DNA of 64,000 nucleotides, from NCBI GenBank assembly GCA_029866965.1, contig CP123444.1, positions 434,001-498,000 on the forward strand. The letters are read 5' to 3'. The position numbers were made by a program, and so were the translations under genes. Origin of the DNA: Flavobacteriaceae bacterium YJPT1-3 (GTDB lineage: Bacteria > Bacteroidota > Bacteroidia > Flavobacteriales > Flavobacteriaceae). This document shows, one piece after another, positions 1 to 8,862 of the stretch; positions within the stretch are counted from its first letter, which is position 1, and each line of letters starts with the position of its first letter. The notes beneath the pieces were generated by a model, which saw only the letters and a program-made list of their open reading frames with translations, searched no databases and was not told the origin of the DNA.

Positions 1-54
1 AGCGAACCCGGCAATGATCATCAGAATACTAGCGAGCTTATGCAGCTTCATCAT
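1..54 (-). CDS. N-terminus of an exported protein (runs off window)
   Basis: Eighteen codons run off the left edge. The start ATG lies inside the last codons of the RND permease gene, with a 17-base overlap in another frame. The residues read MMKLHKLASILMIIAGFA, a basic N-terminus followed by a hydrophobic core, as in a signal peptide. Seen: open frame and signal-like start directly coupled to the efflux genes. Inferred: it could be the outer-membrane factor (TolC type) that completes the tripartite pump, but nothing in these residues shows this. Confidence 0.5.
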   Translation of the reverse strand, partial: MMKLHKLASILMIIAGFA

Positions 55-3000
55 CTTGTTCTTCAATATTCTTTTCTTTAATAGCGCGTTCTACCTCTTC
101 TTTGGTCACTTCGTTACCCGTGATCAGCCACTTGATCTTGGTCTTGGCCGAATTGGTCACCGAGATCAATAAGGGCAATAACAATAGGGTAAGCACGGTA
201 GCAATTCCGATACCGTAGGCAATAGAAATGGCCATGGGTTTTAAGAATTGGGCCTGTCGGCTCTTCTCAAAAAGGAGCGGTGCCAATCCGGCAATGGTGG
301 TCAGAGAGGTTAAAAATATCGCTCTAAAACGAGACTTACCGGCTTCATAAAGGGCCTCATCAAATTTAAGCCCTTCGGTCAGGAAGCTGTTGAATTTACC
401 GATGAGCACCAGGCCATCATTCACCATAATTCCGATCAAGGCAATGATCCCCAGAGCGGAGAGCACATTGATGGGGAACCCATGTATGGCATGCCCCCAG
501 GCCACACCAATGATGCTGAACGGAATAAGCGATAACAATAGAAACGGTTGACTGTAGGAGCGAAAGGTAAAGGCGATGGTAGCAAAAATGAGGAAAATGA
601 CCACCGGAAAAACCTTACCGGCAGAGTTAGACAGCTTTTCAGCCTCTCGATTCTGACCCTCGTAGGAGACAGAAACCGTGGGGTACTTAGACTGGATCTC
701 CGGAATTTTATTGGTCTGTATGTCCAGTAAGATGTCTGTCGCACTGTCGTTGGGATTCTCTAGATCAGCCTCCACCCGGATCTCCCTTTTTCCGTCTAAG
801 TGACTAATGGATTCTTCTCCACGAGCAATGGTGTAGGTCGCGATTTCAGAAAATGGAACACGCGCTCCGCTTGGCGTTTGTATGCGCATATTATCCAAAT
901 TCTTAATGGAGGAACGGTTGGCTTCGTCATAGCGCACCCAGACGCGAATCTCATCCTGACCCCGCTGAAAACGCTGGGCTTGAGCCCCAAAGAATCCGGC
1001 ACGCACCTGACCCATGACCTGCTGTAGGTTAAGTCCTAAGGCATAGGCACTTTCTTTTAGGGTAACGTCCAGCTCTTTCTTTCCTTCCGGATCGGTATCC
1101 ACCACATCTCTCAACTGCGGATTTTCGTCCAGGTAGGCTCTAAGTTCCTCTTTGGCACCTTCCAATTCTTCTTTGTTGTTACTGAGCAGAGCTACGGAGA
1201 TGGGTTTCCCGCCAAAATTCCCTCCGGAACCAAAGGTCAATCGCTCTACTCCGTACACCTCGCCTACTTCATCGCGTATGGCGTTAGTGATCTCCGGGGA
1301 GCCCATATCCCGCTCTTCACCGGGTAATAAATTCACCGTAAGGGAGGCCTTATTATTCCCTGGACCTACCCGTTTAATGATATTTTCTACAACCTGTTTG
1401 TTTTCAGTTTGCTTTTCGGTAAGCTCTTCATTGACCCTCCAGGCCGCCTGTTCGACCATGGTGATGATGGAATCGGTGATTTTTGGATTGGTTCCCTCGG
1501 GCATCAGCAGATCAATACTTACCCGGTCACTGGCGATACTGGGGAAAATGGTCAATCGAACGACTCCGCTGGCAATGGAAGCGATGGTAACGACCATCAA
1601 CGCCACATAAATCGAAAAGATGATGAAGCGATTATTTAAGGTAAAGCGTAAGGCAGGCGCATAGATCTTATCCCGACAAAAACTCATGAACTGATCTCCA
1701 TATTCATTGAACTTCCTGAGCTTCATAAAGATCTTGGAAATCCCCTTCTGCTCCTTCTTATCCAATTCTTCCTGACGGACCAAAGCTTTGGAATGCGCAA
1801 TATGCGCTGGCAGGATGATCAAAGCTTCTACCAAAGACACCACCAGTGTTAAAATAACCACCGTAGAGACCTCAGCAAAGAACTCACCAATACGACTGTC
1901 CAAAAACAAAAAGGTGGAAAAGGCGAGCACCGTTGTGATGATGGCCGATAAGATGGGCGGCAATACCTCGATAGTGCCGTCTACTGCTGCCTGTATAGGT
2001 GATTTTCCTTTTTCATAATGCTGATAGATATTCTCGGAAATCACTATCCCGTCATCCACCAGGATCCCGATCACGATGATCATCCCGAACAGAGAGAGCA
2101 CATTGATGGTGACATCAAAAAACCCGGCAAAAACGAACATCCCCAAGAAGGCAACAGGCAATCCAAAGGCCACCCAGAATGCCAGTCGGGTATTGAGAAA
2201 AAAGGACAGGAAAAAGAGCACCAGAAAGATCCCCGCGGCGCCATTCTCGATCAATAGCTGCGTCCGTTGTTTAAGGGTAATGGAAGAGTCAGAGACCACA
2301 TCCAATTGCACGTTGTTGTGGGTAGCATTGAATGTCTCCACATATTCATTGATCTTGTCTGCGGTGGGAATCAGGTCTTCGTTATTGGTATTGCTTACTT
2401 CAACATTGACCGCAATGTTCCCATTAAAATAAGAGGCGTTGGGCGTCTCTGAAAAACGATCGCGCACATCGGCTACATCACTTAAGGTAATGACATTTCC
2501 GTTGGACTCCGACTTGACCACAATGTCGTTGAGTCCCACACCGTAGTAGGAGCGATTGCTGGCGCGGATCAGATAATCTTCTTCTTCGGTTTTGATATCA
2601 CCTCCGGTGGTCAAAATATTGGCCTGGCCAACGGCTTGAGCTACTTCCTGAAAAGTGACATTGTAAGCGAGAAGGTCCTGTTCTCGAACAGCGATCTCAA
2701 TTTCTTCTTGCGGGAATCCGGTGATTTCGATCTGACTAATGCCTTTCATACCCCGCAGATCGTACTCGATCTCTCGGGCCATTTGTTTTAAGGCCTTAAG
2801 ACTTATTCCTTTACCACTCACCGCAAAACTAATGGTAGGGCGAATGGCTTCTTGCTTAGCCACGACCAAGGGCTCCATACCGCCGGGGAAATTGGGCACC
2901 CGGTCCACCGCATTCTTTACCTCGGTCAGCATGATATCGATATCCTCATCCTGATCGATCTCTACCGTAATACTACCCCCATTTTCCCGGGAGGTGGAGG

Positions 3001-3244
3001 TCACTCGATCAATCCCAACCAGTCCTTTGAGATTGTCTTCGATTTTTAGGATCACCCCTTCTTCGATCTCCTGAGGGGCAGCACCCGGATAATTGACACT
3101 GATGTTGATGATAGTCGAGTCAACCAAGGGGAAGAACGATGACTTTAATCGCAGCGCACCTACAATCCCGAAGGCAATAAAGGCCAAAATGATCACATTG
3201 ACCGCGACATCGTATTTGATGAAATAATGGAGGAGTTTGCGCAT
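38..3244 (-). CDS. RND efflux permease (AcrB/HAE1-type)
   Basis: Inner-membrane proton-driven pump subunit of 1068 residues, the usual length for the AcrB superfamily. A first membrane helix near residues 13-33 is followed by a periplasmic porter loop beginning with the family-typical PGAAPQEIEE stretch. The central membrane helices carry the proton-relay pair in ILVDDGIVISEN (Asp near 396-397), and the second half carries GIMVNDGLVLIGKFN with a Lys near 950. These correspond to the Asp-Asp and Lys residues of AcrB. The start ATG lies one base after the stop of the adaptor gene, so the two are surely co-translated. The substrate (drug, dye, lipid or metal) cannot be read from the sequence. 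The acidic tail is unusual but not informative. Confidence 0.93.
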   Translation of the reverse strand: MRKLLHYFIKYDVAVNVIILAFIAFGIVGALRLKSSFFPLVDSTIINISVNYPGAAPQEIEEGVILKIEDNLKGLVGIDRVTSTSRENGGSITVEIDQDEDIDIMLTEVKNAVDRVPNFPGGMEPLVVAKQEAIRPTISFAVSGKGISLKALKQMAREIEYDLRGMKGISQIEITGFPQEEIEIAVREQDLLAYNVTFQEVAQAVGQANILTTGGDIKTEEEDYLIRASNRSYYGVGLNDIVVKSESNGNVITLSDVADVRDRFSETPNASYFNGNIAVNVEVSNTNNEDLIPTADKINEYVETFNATHNNVQLDVVSDSSITLKQRTQLLIENGAAGIFLVLFFLSFFLNTRLAFWVAFGLPVAFLGMFVFAGFFDVTINVLSLFGMIIVIGILVDDGIVISENIYQHYEKGKSPIQAAVDGTIEVLPPILSAIITTVLAFSTFLFLDSRIGEFFAEVSTVVILTLVVSLVEALIILPAHIAHSKALVRQEELDKKEQKGISKIFMKLRKFNEYGDQFMSFCRDKIYAPALRFTLNNRFIIFSIYVALMVVTIASIASGVVRLTIFPSIASDRVSIDLLMPEGTNPKITDSIITMVEQAAWRVNEELTEKQTENKQVVENIIKRVGPGNNKASLTVNLLPGEERDMGSPEITNAIRDEVGEVYGVERLTFGSGGNFGGKPISVALLSNNKEELEGAKEELRAYLDENPQLRDVVDTDPEGKKELDVTLKESAYALGLNLQQVMGQVRAGFFGAQAQRFQRGQDEIRVWVRYDEANRSSIKNLDNMRIQTPSGARVPFSEIATYTIARGEESISHLDGKREIRVEADLENPNDSATDILLDIQTNKIPEIQSKYPTVSVSYEGQNREAEKLSNSAGKVFPVVIFLIFATIAFTFRSYSQPFLLLSLIPFSIIGVAWGHAIHGFPINVLSALGIIALIGIMVNDGLVLIGKFNSFLTEGLKFDEALYEAGKSRFRAIFLTSLTTIAGLAPLLFEKSRQAQFLKPMAISIAYGIGIATVLTLLLLPLLISVTNSAKTKIKWLITGNEVTKEEVERAIKEKNIEEQDDEAA

Positions 3245-3245
3245 C

Positions 3246-4406
3246 TTACTGAGCTACTTTAGTGGCTTGACCGCCTGAAGAATCGACTGCTTCACGCACT
3301 TCCTGATAGGGTTTCACCTGCATTCCCGCATAAGCCCCGGGCACGGGTCTGGCCAGGTAGGTGGTACCGTCTTTCAATCCTTTGATGACCGCTGTTTTAT
3401 CGGTAAAATAGATGGGGTCGACCGTGATGACATCCAAAATGGAGTCGCGAACGATAAATAATTCTTTTTGATCACTGAGCAGCTTTCGCGGAATTTCAAT
3501 AGCGTTTTCTTCATCTCTGGCATCAATTCTGGCCTCCAGGTACATGCCTTCTTTAAGATCGGGATGACTCACGTCAATGAATAAGGTCACGGTCTGGGAG
3601 GCCTGATTTACGGCAGCATTGATACGGGCGACCTTACCGGTATAGGATTGATTCCCTTCCAGGGGAAACAAGTTCACGGTCTCTCCCACCTTGATAAATT
3701 GACTGTACGATTTATTGACGGCCACCTCGAGTTCATAAATAGAGGGATCGATAAATGATCCTAATTGTTGTCCGGGACGGACTAAAGTTCCTTCGGTCAC
3801 TAGAGCTTCAGTAAGCACTCCGGTAAATGGAGCGATGATATAATATTTGTTGAGGCGTTGCTCGAGATTTTTAACGTTGTAGTAGGAAGTGATGATATTT
3901 CTTCCGTTGATAAAATACCGCTCCTTATCACTGCTCATTTCGGGCAGTTCCGGCACCCGTCCTTCCAGGTCAAAGCGATCCAAATACGCTTTCCATTTGG
4001 GGTAGACTTCCGGGTAATCCAATTGTAAATCAGGCATCACTGCCGTGATCAGATTGTACAAATTTCCTTTGGCGCTTTGCACCGAAGCCCGGTATTCTTC
4101 CGCATTGATGCGGATCAAGGTCTGACCTTTAGTATATTGTTGCCCGGTCTTAAAGGGATGCGCACTGCCGCTGAATACCCCTTGCACCTCTGCAAATAAG
4201 GCGACCCGATTCTTAGCCAATAAATTTCCATTGGCAGGAACCACTATAGGTACCGTGGTATTTTTTACGGTATCAATAAAAACGGTTTTGATGTCCTGAC
4301 GCGCTGATGGCCGTTTTGGCTTTTCCTGGGTGAGAAGTAAATAGGTTATTAATGCAGCCAGTCCGAGTATAATCACCCCGGCTATGTAGAGTATCGTTTT
4401 GCGCAT
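3246..4406 (-). CDS. RND efflux periplasmic adaptor (HlyD/AcrA family)
   Basis: Membrane-fusion protein of 386 residues that links the RND permease to an outer-membrane channel. An N-terminal hydrophobic anchor (residues about 5-27) is followed by a lipoyl/barrel-sandwich half (FAEVQGVFSG), a short helical hairpin region, the second lipoyl half (YYIIAPFTGVLTEALVTEGT) and a beta-barrel domain. The anchor has no lipobox Cys, so it is probably a membrane-anchored rather than lipidated adaptor. It is the first gene of a unit with the permease one base downstream. The 93-base upstream gap to the ABC-F gene should contain the promoter, but I see no clear consensus there. Confidence 0.92.
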   Translation of the reverse strand: MRKTILYIAGVIILGLAALITYLLLTQEKPKRPSARQDIKTVFIDTVKNTTVPIVVPANGNLLAKNRVALFAEVQGVFSGSAHPFKTGQQYTKGQTLIRINAEEYRASVQSAKGNLYNLITAVMPDLQLDYPEVYPKWKAYLDRFDLEGRVPELPEMSSDKERYFINGRNIITSYYNVKNLEQRLNKYYIIAPFTGVLTEALVTEGTLVRPGQQLGSFIDPSIYELEVAVNKSYSQFIKVGETVNLFPLEGNQSYTGKVARINAAVNQASQTVTLFIDVSHPDLKEGMYLEARIDARDEENAIEIPRKLLSDQKELFIVRDSILDVITVDPIYFTDKTAVIKGLKDGTTYLARPVPGAYAGMQVKPYQEVREAVDSSGGQATKVAQ

Positions 4407-4499
4407 AGTCTTTATTTACTTTGACAACGATCAAAGAATGTTCACAAAACTAGCGAGCAAGGCTATCGAGCCCAGTTAAAGAAGTCATAAAAGAAAAGA

Positions 4500-6419
4500 T
4501 CAGCTGAGGCTTTCCAGTTCACCGGTTACTGATTCCCAAGTATTCATCGCCTCTTCCAGTGCTTTTTTCTTTTTGTTATAGTTTTCAAAAAAATCCCCCT
4601 CAGCCATGACCCGTTCGTAATCTACGGCCAATTCCACATCCAATTCTTTAATCTCCTTTTCCAATTGAGCGATCTCGGCCTCCAGATTGCTTACTTTATT
4701 GTTGAGGCTTTTGACCCGCTTTTGGTCTTGATAAGATTTTTTCGATTCTGATTTGGAGGTCAAAGCTGTCTTTGATTCAGATTGCGTCTTACGTTCGATT
4801 TCGCGTAAGCTGGCCACCTCCCGTTGCTCTAAATAATAGTCAATATCGCCCAGATACTCCTTGATCCGATGATTTTTAAACTCATAGACCCGATCGGTCA
4901 ATCCCTGTAGAAAGTCCCGGTCGTGACTCACCAAAATTAAGGTGCCTTCAAAACGATCCAGAGCATCCTTCAGTACATTCTTCGATTTGATGTCCAAGTG
5001 GTTGGTGGGCTCATCCATGACCAACACATTAAACGGCTGAAGCATCAGCTTGGCCAACGCCAGGCGATTGCGCTCGCCTCCGGAGAGCACACGTACGTAT
5101 TTGTCGACCTCATCTCCTCGAAACAGAAAGGCCCCCAAAATGTCGCGCACTTTGATGCGGTTTTTTTCATTGGCTGCATCGATCATGGTGTCGAGCACCG
5201 TTTTACTGCCGTCCAGGTATTCCGCCTGGTTCTGGGCAAAATAACCCAGTTGCACATTGTGGCCCAACTTTAACTGGCCCTGATGCTCGATCTCATCAAC
5301 AATGATCTTGGCCAGGGTCGATTTGCCCTGACCGTTCTGACCCACAAAAGCCGATTTACTCCCCCGTTCTACGAGGAGGTTTACGTTCTGCAGTACTTCT
5401 TTTTCTCCGTAGGACTTAGCCACCTGTTTGGCCTCGATAACCACTTTACCCGGATTGACCGATACTGGAAAGTCTAAGGTCATGACGCTATTATCGTCCT
5501 CATCCACTTCAATACGGTCCAGCTTGTCCAACTTTTTGATGAGCGATTGTGCCATGGTCGCCTTGGAGGCCTTGGCCCGGAACTTTTCGATCAGCTTTTC
5601 GGTTTGTTCGATCTGTTTTTGTTGGTTCTTCTGAGAGGCCAACTGTTGCTCCCGCAATTCTTCGCGTAAGACCAGGTAGTCTGAATAGGGTTTTGGGTAA
5701 TCGTAAATGCGACCCAGAGAGATCTCGATGGTTCGGTTGGTCACGTGATCTAGAAACATTTTATCGTGTGATACGATCACTACGGCACCGGAATAACTCT
5801 TAAGAAAGCCTTCCAGCCAGATAATCGACTCGATATCGAGGTGATTGGTAGGCTCATCCAGTAAGAGGATGTCATGGTTTTGTAAGAGGAGTTTCGCCAA
5901 TTCGATCCGCATCCGCCAACCGCCCGAAAACGTATCGGTCAGTCGATGAAAGTCTTCGCGCTCAAAGCCTAAGCCCTGCAGAATACGTTCGGTCTCCCCC
6001 TGGTAATTGTATCCCCCGTGCATTTCATACTGCGTCTGCACCTCGTTGACGTCGATCATCAGTTGATGGTAGCCTTCGCTTTCATAATCAGTACGGGTGG
6101 CCAGTTGTTCATTGATCTCCTCCAATTGCTTTTCCAGCTTCTTGATCTTTTCAAAAGCCTGGTAAGACTCTTCCAATACGGTTCGACCCTCAGTAAAATC
6201 AATATCCTGCTTTAGAAAGCCGATACTTACCTCTTTTTCGGTAGCGATCTGACCCTGATCGTACTCCTGATCACCATTAATGATCTTGAGCAAGGTAGAC
6301 TTTCCGGCACCATTTTTACCGACCAGTCCAACCCGGTCCCCCGCACCCAATCGGAAGGTGATCTCGTCAAAAAGATATTCGCCCTGGAAAGACACAGAAA
6401 GTTTGGAAACATTTAGCAT
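4500..6419 (-). CDS. ABC-F family ATPase (ribosome-associated type)
   Basis: Soluble tandem ATPase with two nucleotide-binding domains and no membrane part. Walker A motifs are GKNGAGKST (near residue 35) and GQNGQGKST (near 360). Signature motifs are FSGGWRMRIELAK and LSGGERNRLALAK. Walker B motifs are LLLDEPTNHLD and LVMDEPTNHLD. An arm/linker rich in Lys and Gln lies between the domains, and a Lys/Glu coiled coil forms the last 90 residues, as in Uup/YheS-type proteins. Family members act on the ribosome. I chose the ATG at 6419 (MLNVSKLSVSF), which matches the usual N-terminus; the frame is open eight codons further, to 6443. Divergent from the DUF983 gene. Confidence 0.9.
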   Translation of the reverse strand: MLNVSKLSVSFQGEYLFDEITFRLGAGDRVGLVGKNGAGKSTLLKIINGDQEYDQGQIATEKEVSIGFLKQDIDFTEGRTVLEESYQAFEKIKKLEKQLEEINEQLATRTDYESEGYHQLMIDVNEVQTQYEMHGGYNYQGETERILQGLGFEREDFHRLTDTFSGGWRMRIELAKLLLQNHDILLLDEPTNHLDIESIIWLEGFLKSYSGAVVIVSHDKMFLDHVTNRTIEISLGRIYDYPKPYSDYLVLREELREQQLASQKNQQKQIEQTEKLIEKFRAKASKATMAQSLIKKLDKLDRIEVDEDDNSVMTLDFPVSVNPGKVVIEAKQVAKSYGEKEVLQNVNLLVERGSKSAFVGQNGQGKSTLAKIIVDEIEHQGQLKLGHNVQLGYFAQNQAEYLDGSKTVLDTMIDAANEKNRIKVRDILGAFLFRGDEVDKYVRVLSGGERNRLALAKLMLQPFNVLVMDEPTNHLDIKSKNVLKDALDRFEGTLILVSHDRDFLQGLTDRVYEFKNHRIKEYLGDIDYYLEQREVASLREIERKTQSESKTALTSKSESKKSYQDQKRVKSLNNKVSNLEAEIAQLEKEIKELDVELAVDYERVMAEGDFFENYNKKKKALEEAMNTWESVTGELESLS

Positions 6420-6477
6420 GAGTGGCCCTGATAATTTTTGCAAAGATGCCTATTTTTAAGGTCTTAAGAAAACAGTA

Positions 6478-6864
6478 TTGAAATTCCTGAAAGGACACAA
6501 ATTGTATAGTATTTTGACCGGAACCTGTCCGGTCTGCCAGGAAGAATCCATGTTCATTGACCCCAATCCCTACCACATCTCCAACACTTTAAAAATGCAC
6601 GAACGTTGTGGTCATTGTGGGACTAAATACAAGATCGAGCCCTCCTTTTTCTACGGGGCTATGTATGTAAGCTATGGTGTAGGCATCGCCTTTGCCGTTA
6701 CGACCTTTGTCCTGGTCTATTACCTCCTTCAGATGTCGTTGATGAACTCTTTTTACGCCATCATGGCGGTTATCATTTTGACCGTACCCATTAATCTAAG
6801 ACTTTCGCGAACTATTTGGATCAACTTATTCATGAGCTACGATTCGAAGAAGACGAACTCCTAA
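6478..6864 (+). CDS. DUF983 membrane protein with zinc-ribbon-like cysteines
   Basis: A protein of 128 residues. The N-terminal part has two CxxC pairs (CPVC near residue 18 and CGHC near 44) that look like a zinc ribbon. Two hydrophobic helices follow (about 60-82 and 88-106). This arrangement is typical of the DUF983 family, whose function is unknown to me. The start must be TTG at 6478, because the next Met lies after the first CxxC. The 3' end overlaps the convergent oxidoreductase gene by 35 bases. Confidence 0.82.
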   Translation: MKFLKGHKLYSILTGTCPVCQEESMFIDPNPYHISNTLKMHERCGHCGTKYKIEPSFFYGAMYVSYGVGIAFAVTTFVLVYYLLQMSLMNSFYAIMAVIILTVPINLRLSRTIWINLFMSYDSKKTNS

Positions 6865-7900
6865 ATCGTTCGATATCCACTTCTTCCAGGAGCGGTTCTT
6901 GCTGCTCCAGATGGGTATAGAGCATTTGCGCAAGATAAACCGAAGCCATGATCCCCCGGGTTCCCAATCCATTCAATACAGCCAGACGTTCGTGCTCCGG
7001 ATGTTTCCCGAGTAAAGGTCTGCGATCTCCCGTGGTTGGCCGTATCCCGGCCTCCTGATCCACAATCTCATACGGACAATCGATCGTCTTTGCCAGCCAT
7101 TCCTTAAGCTCGTTTTGAGCACCTTCAGAGGGGATGCTGTCTTTATCCTTCCAATTGAAGGTCGCCCCCACTTTATAGCGATCATTTCCTAGCGGAATCA
7201 GGAAATATCGCGATTTTACCGCTGCATCAAGCTGTAATTCCGGGGCGTGAATCGTCAGGTATTCCCCTTTATTGCCAATCAAGGGTAACTGGTGGAAATA
7301 CGGGTTGTGCTTGATACCAAAACCTTCTGCAAATACGATGCGTTTTACTTCCAGGTCCTGATAGCGGAGTCCGGAAGGATGGATTTCCAGTTCTTCGTGC
7401 TGGAAGTTCGCTTTCGCGAAAGCGTGCTCCTCCTGCAGTTTTTGCTCATAGGCAGCCAGTAGCGCTCCAATGTTGATCTGCCCGGTACCAGCAACCGTTC
7501 CCAAACCAAAGGGGCTGTACAAGCGTTTATTGGTGCTTTTTTGGACCTGTCCCTCCAGAAAGTCTCCCAGAGCCGGGCTGTCAGAAGCGTAGATCCAGTT
7601 GTTCTGATCTTCGATGGAAGAAAACAATTTTTGAACCGGCAGCTGACGAACCACATCGACCTGCAATCGTTGGGCCAGCTCGCGATAAAATGGTAAGGCC
7701 AGCGCCCATTGTTCCCGCGCTTTCCAAGGAAGCGTATATCGCTTAAGAATGACCGGATTATAGAGTCCGGCAGCCACTTTAGAGGCGCCCGGACGCCCGT
7801 TATCAATCACCCGGAAGCTGTGTCCTTTAGCGCGCAGGGTTTCGGCGAAAGCCATTCCGGCCAAGCCTAATCCTACAATAAGGTAATCGCATTGTTTCAT
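6830..7900 (-). CDS. FAD-dependent oxidoreductase (DAO family)
   Basis: A 356-residue flavoprotein of the D-amino-acid oxidase/glycine oxidase type. The N-terminal dinucleotide fold shows the fingerprint GLGLAGMAF (residues 10-18) ending in an acidic residue after the second strand (RVID). The C-terminal part has AGIRPTTGDRRPLLG and NGLGTRGIM, matching the second FAD-contact region of DAO proteins. The substrate is unknown. One exact copy of the GCTTTCGCGAAAGC palindrome sits in the middle of the gene and encodes AFAKA. The start ATG lies just after the terminator of the gldN transcript. Confidence 0.85.
   Translation of the reverse strand: MKQCDYLIVGLGLAGMAFAETLRAKGHSFRVIDNGRPGASKVAAGLYNPVILKRYTLPWKAREQWALALPFYRELAQRLQVDVVRQLPVQKLFSSIEDQNNWIYASDSPALGDFLEGQVQKSTNKRLYSPFGLGTVAGTGQINIGALLAAYEQKLQEEHAFAKANFQHEELEIHPSGLRYQDLEVKRIVFAEGFGIKHNPYFHQLPLIGNKGEYLTIHAPELQLDAAVKSRYFLIPLGNDRYKVGATFNWKDKDSIPSEGAQNELKEWLAKTIDCPYEIVDQEAGIRPTTGDRRPLLGKHPEHERLAVLNGLGTRGIMASVYLAQMLYTHLEQQEPLLEEVDIERFRSSSSSNRSS
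7410..7423. repeat. GCTTTCGCGAAAGC palindrome, exact copy 1
   Basis: Perfect 14-base palindrome inside the FAD oxidoreductase gene, extended to 16 bases by flanking C and G. It is read as AFAKA in the gene. See the repeat-family finding. Confidence 0.9.
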
Positions 7901-7905
7901 GCGGT

Positions 7906-7938
7906 AAAAATAGAAAACGCCCTCACAAGGAGGGCGTT
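7906..7938 (-). terminator. Rho-independent terminator after gldN
   Basis: A nine-base-pair stem AACGCCCTC/GAGGGCGTT with a five-base loop is followed on the minus strand by a T-rich tract (TTCTATTTTT). It closes the gldKLMN transcript just before the FAD oxidoreductase start. Confidence 0.8.
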
Positions 7939-7961
7939 ATACAATCTATATTCTGGCAAAC

Positions 7962-8852
7962 TTAATAATTCCACATATCGCTTTCGAGGTTGCGAATTTC
8001 TTCTTTCAGGCGTTGTGCCTCCAGAAGTTGCATCATCGAGTTTTCTGCGATATACTCTTTCACCTGACGATCTCCCTGAACATTGTCTACCCGGTAGATC
8101 ATGCCGTTAAATCGTCTGGAATTGAGCAGATGATCATAGGAGATGGGCTTGGACGAATTCGCATTATTAAATGCTTTAGCTTCATGCAAGACCTCTCGCG
8201 CTCCCGGGAACCAAACCCAGAAGAGGGGGATCATTTGAACATTTTCATCATCAATAAAGTTTACGTCAGGTGCGACCGGTGCGATCGCGATCATACGGTA
8301 CTTCAATTCGCCTTGACGTTTGTCGAAATACCACATTCCGCGAATCCAATACTGCTCAATATCTGCAGCCGTGATGTCACGACGGGTGATGAATTGAGGA
8401 TCGATAGGAATACCGGCATTGTACTGTTCGATACCCAGATCAGTAGTGTCAATTTTCGACATCGCTGCTCCAAGATCATCCAGGGTCACCTTTTGAGTAA
8501 AGTACGAATCGGAATAGATAGCGTCTATTTTACCTTGACGAATACCCTTCACCAGTACATCGTACAAAGACCGACGGTCTTGTCCGATATTGATGGTATC
8601 TAAAGGATAGTACAAGGGGAAATTGACACGCTCATCCAAATCAACGACTTCCCAGACATTCTTAGACCACAGGACGTCGCGTGAGTCGACATACCCGTAG
8701 GGTAAGGGCTCATCGTTGTCATTGGCAACCTGCTCCTCCGTTTTATCAAACATTTCTTCAGGAGTGGTGGCATTGAGGATATTTACCTGACCAAAAGCCA
8801 GTGCACCCATCAATAGCATGCTGCATCCTAAAAATATACGCTTCAAATTCAT
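7962..8852 (-). CDS. gldN: Gliding motility/T9SS protein GldN (PorN)
   Basis: Periplasmic component of the type IX secretion core, 296 residues, with an N-terminal signal peptide ending near ALAFGQ. In characterised systems GldN/PorN forms the outer-membrane-associated ring with the lipoprotein GldK/PorK. The sequence has the family-typical run of Trp/Tyr-rich beta segments (QYWIRGMWYFDKRQGELKYR, and IPLFWVWFPGAR). It is the last gene of gldK-gldL-gldM-gldN, 10 bases after gldM, and is followed by a strong terminator. Confidence 0.93.
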   Translation of the reverse strand: MNLKRIFLGCSMLLMGALAFGQVNILNATTPEEMFDKTEEQVANDNDEPLPYGYVDSRDVLWSKNVWEVVDLDERVNFPLYYPLDTINIGQDRRSLYDVLVKGIRQGKIDAIYSDSYFTQKVTLDDLGAAMSKIDTTDLGIEQYNAGIPIDPQFITRRDITAADIEQYWIRGMWYFDKRQGELKYRMIAIAPVAPDVNFIDDENVQMIPLFWVWFPGAREVLHEAKAFNNANSSKPISYDHLLNSRRFNGMIYRVDNVQGDRQVKEYIAENSMMQLLEAQRLKEEIRNLESDMWNY

Positions 8853-8862
8853 AATTGTTTTA

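Noticed and set aside
8013-8603. A 196-codon open frame antisense to gldN
   Set aside because: Shadow of gldN; its reading frame follows from gldN codon choice.
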